From Puniceicoccales bacterium (GTDB taxonomy: Bacteria > Verrucomicrobiota > Verrucomicrobiia > Opitutales > LL51): 44,131 bases of DNA. The notes beneath the pieces were generated by a model. It did not search any database. It was given only the letters and a program-made list of their open reading frames with translations, and was not told the DNA's origin. The stretch is from positions 1-44,131 of the forward strand of contig JAISXO010000035.1 in assembly GCA_031270475.1 (NCBI GenBank), read 5' to 3'. Below are positions 42,538 to 44,131 of this stretch, piece by piece; positions within the stretch are counted from its first letter, which is position 1; each line of letters opens with the position of its first letter. Position numbers and translations under genes: made by a program.

Positions 42538-43872
42538 TTAGAGAACCAGCGCCCCGAGAACACCGAAAATTATCAAAGGGACATTAAAATGAATAAAAGC
42601 AGGAATTGTTGTATCCCAAATGTGGTCGTGTTGGCCATCCACATTGAGACCGGACGTCATTCCGAGCATCGTATCGGAGGCCGGCGAACCTGCATCGCCC
42701 GTAACCGCGGCTGAGACAACAATACAAATAGTTGCTAAGGTACTAAATCCCAGAGCCTGACACAGGGGAATATAAATAGATGCAACGATAGGTACCGTTG
42801 AAAAGGAAGAGCCAATGCCTATTGTAATGATTAAACCCACCATAATCATACCCAATGCCGCCACACTTTTATTGGAACCAATATTTGCAACTAGGCAAGT
42901 GACAAGCTCCTGAATATCGCCTGTTTCGCGCAAGACGGCAGCGAATCCAGCCGCCGCTATCATTACGAAGGCTATGGCTGCCATCATTCGGAATCCCTGC
43001 ATTGCAACGCTATCCGAATCCCGCCAAGAAACGACATGCCCCACATTTAAAATGAGTAGGCCGACCATCGCTCCACCCATCATGTTATTCCAACGAATTT
43101 GGACAATAAACATACAGACAATTGCAATGGTGGAAATAATGATATTTTTTACGGAACAATTCGCATCTTTTACTTCTATCGACCGTATTTTTTGCGAATC
43201 GTAGGTCCGCGATTTACGGTAGGCGTAGCAGGAGGTGATAAACCCTGCCAACATACCCAAGGCCGGAAAAATACTCCCCCATAAAACATCCCGCAACGTA
43301 ACATGAGCCAATCCATTTTCTATCAAATTTTTCAAAATAATATTCTCCAGAAAGATACTGCCGAAGCCATAGGGAATGATCGTGTAGGTGGTTACCATGG
43401 CAAAAGTCATCGCATTGCTCAATAGGCGGCGATCCATTCCTAATTCGGCAAATACGCCGAGCAAAGGCGGAATTAGCAGAGGAATAAAAGCGATATGGAC
43501 GGGTAACATATTTTGTGACATAACGCCCATCGCAACCAATAGCAGCACGATAACACATCTCAATAGGGCTCGACCGGAAGCATCCTGCGCTCTTTTTGTA
43601 ATAAATTTTATAAGTTTATGGGACAGCCAAACGGGGATACCAGAATGGGCTACTGCCGCTGCAAAGGCTCCGAGAATCGCGTAATTCAGAGCAATTTCCG
43701 CACCACCTCCCAATCCCGCTGAAAAGACTGCCAATACTTCCTTTAGCGGCATACCACTAGCTACGCCACCGATGAGCGCACCTGCGACCAAAGCAATGAC
43801 GACGTTTACTCGCACCAGACTCAATACCATTACTGTTACCACGGCGACAACTACAGAATTTGTTAGAATCAT
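42538..43872 (-). CDS. Na+/H+ antiporter family protein, copy 2
   Basis: 444 residues from the ATG at 43872, which has AGGAG six bases upstream; an ATG at 43905 is an untranslated-looking extension. Same fold and motifs as copy 1: VNVVIALVAGALIGGVASGM, GLGGGAEIALNYAILGAFAA, HSGIPVWLSHKLIKFI, GIGSSFSTVPIVASIYIPL, VTGDAGSPASDTMLGMTSG, ending LIIFGVLGALVL. The two copies diverge most in the middle loops (for example the soluble segment around KSRTYDSQKIRSIEVKD), which suggests different regulation or ion preference. First gene of the pair on the minus strand, divergent from the unknown gene at 44000. Confidence 0.85.
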   Translation of the reverse strand: MILTNSVVVAVVTVMVLSLVRVNVVIALVAGALIGGVASGMPLKEVLAVFSAGLGGGAEIALNYAILGAFAAAVAHSGIPVWLSHKLIKFITKRAQDASGRALLRCVIVLLLVAMGVMSQNMLPVHIAFIPLLIPPLLGVFAELGMDRRLLSNAMTFAMVTTYTIIPYGFGSIFLENIILKNLIENGLAHVTLRDVLWGSIFPALGMLAGFITSCYAYRKSRTYDSQKIRSIEVKDANCSVKNIIISTIAIVCMFIVQIRWNNMMGGAMVGLLILNVGHVVSWRDSDSVAMQGFRMMAAIAFVMIAAAGFAAVLRETGDIQELVTCLVANIGSNKSVAALGMIMVGLIITIGIGSSFSTVPIVASIYIPLCQALGFSTLATICIVVSAAVTGDAGSPASDTMLGMTSGLNVDGQHDHIWDTTIPAFIHFNVPLIIFGVLGALVL

Positions 43873-43894
43873 TTTTTCTCCTATTAAATCAATA

Positions 43895-43922
43895 GGTCTA
43901 TACAAAAAAATAGCACTGCCAA
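43895..43922 (-). promoter_or_regulatory. conserved upstream block of antiporter copy 2
   Basis: Minus strand TTGGCA (43922-43917), 14-base T-rich spacer, TATAGA (43902-43897), 24 bases before the ATG. Matches the block of copy 1 at 24 or more of 28 positions, while the bases on both sides differ, so it has been kept since duplication. Confidence 0.5.
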
Positions 43923-43999
43923 GATCTTTTTTTAAGAATTAACAATAGGAAAGAAAATTTGCTTTTCATTAAAAAATAAATAATATAATTATAAATATT

Positions 44000-44131
44000 A
44001 TGGAAATGTCATCATTAGCAAATGCGATGCAACGGTCAGCGTATATTGTTGCTAAAAATGAAATACTGGGAGACGGAGGCCATATTGGTCTGTTTGGAGG
44101 AAAAGAGATTAGACAATCAATCGACCAAAGA
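44000..44131 (+). CDS. unknown protein, N-terminal 44 residues only
   Basis: An ATG at 44000 opens a frame that runs exactly to the window edge. The fragment begins MEMSSLANAMQRSAYIVAKN and continues with GDGGHIGLFGGKEIRQSI; no domain is recognisable, it is not hydrophobic and has no signal peptide. The upstream bases are very AT-rich (TAATATAATTATAAATATT), which can hold a -10 box, but there is no ribosome-binding site. Real gene status is likely but not certain. Confidence 0.5.
   Translation, partial: MEMSSLANAMQRSAYIVAKNEILGDGGHIGLFGGKEIRQSIDQR

Larger units (their letters stand above)
40563..43922. repeat. tandem duplication of antiporter gene with its cloverleaf and upstream block
   Basis: Two units of about 1.6 kb: 40563-42149 and 42318-43922. 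Each holds, in the same order, a cloverleaf in the same orientation, a similar linker (both contain TATTCCGTGGCGG before the stop), an antiporter gene, and a conserved upstream block. The linkers and genes differ by many substitutions and small indels, so the duplication is not recent. Confidence 0.7.

Overview
The window is a 44 kb piece of a Gram-negative bacterial chromosome. Lipopolysaccharide genes (waaA, a heptose kinase), a type II secretion-like cluster, lipid-linked biotin synthesis and an FabV enoyl reductase all point that way. The gene content, low to medium GC and scattered division and ATP synthase genes fit a member of the Verrucomicrobiota/PVC group (Opitutae-like), possibly host-associated. 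That placement is inference from gene content, not from a search.

Layout. 1-3061 (minus): 5'-truncated view of secA (its C-terminus lies outside) and a DedA membrane protein. 3607-3700 (plus): tRNA-Ser(GCT). 3710-5176 (minus): exported metallophosphoesterase. 5340-9549 (plus): biotin block bioF - 71-aa ORF - bioC - bioD - bioA; bioB and an intact pimeloyl-ACP esterase gene are not in the window. 9679-11241 (plus): three small genes (an internally deleted GNAT, a hypoxanthine/uracil-DNA glycosylase-like protein, a P-loop kinase). 11292-17284 (minus): alaS, fabV, an exported ankyrin protein and a heptose-7-phosphate kinase. 17571 (plus): efp. 18229-28062 (minus): a hexapeptide-repeat protein, ftsQ, ddl, waaA, rng, rodA, atpH, atpF, atpE, atpB. 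28235-35776 (plus): secretion operon gspK-gspL-gspM-gspD-(gspC/pilP-like)-gspE. 35993-43872 (minus): frr, pyrH, an unrecognised hydrophilic protein, a phosphohexomutase, and two tandemly duplicated Na+/H+ antiporter genes. 44000-end (plus): start of an unknown gene.

The most unusual content is between genes. At least seven intergenic sites carry compact elements built on one plan: a closing stem surrounding three hairpins in a row, nearly all with exactly three-base loops and almost no unpaired bases, so each strand can fold as a four-way cloverleaf. Five copies (near 21.2, 22.8, 35.9, 40.6 and 42.4 kb) share two hairpin sequences and a closing stem of AAAAAGGCC/GGCCTTTTT type, while the remaining hairpin varies with compensating changes. 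Two others (10586-10674 and 17406-17480) keep the plan with unrelated stem sequences. Conservation of architecture without sequence suggests selection on, or generation of, the structure itself.

How the genes work together: secA, the Gsp-like cluster and several signal-peptide proteins (phosphoesterase, ankyrin protein) describe an export capacity; waaA, the heptose kinase, ddl, ftsQ and rodA build the envelope; bioF/C/D/A with fabV tie biotin synthesis to fatty-acid synthesis; atpB/E/F/H give the membrane part of ATP synthase, separated from atpA/G/D/C.
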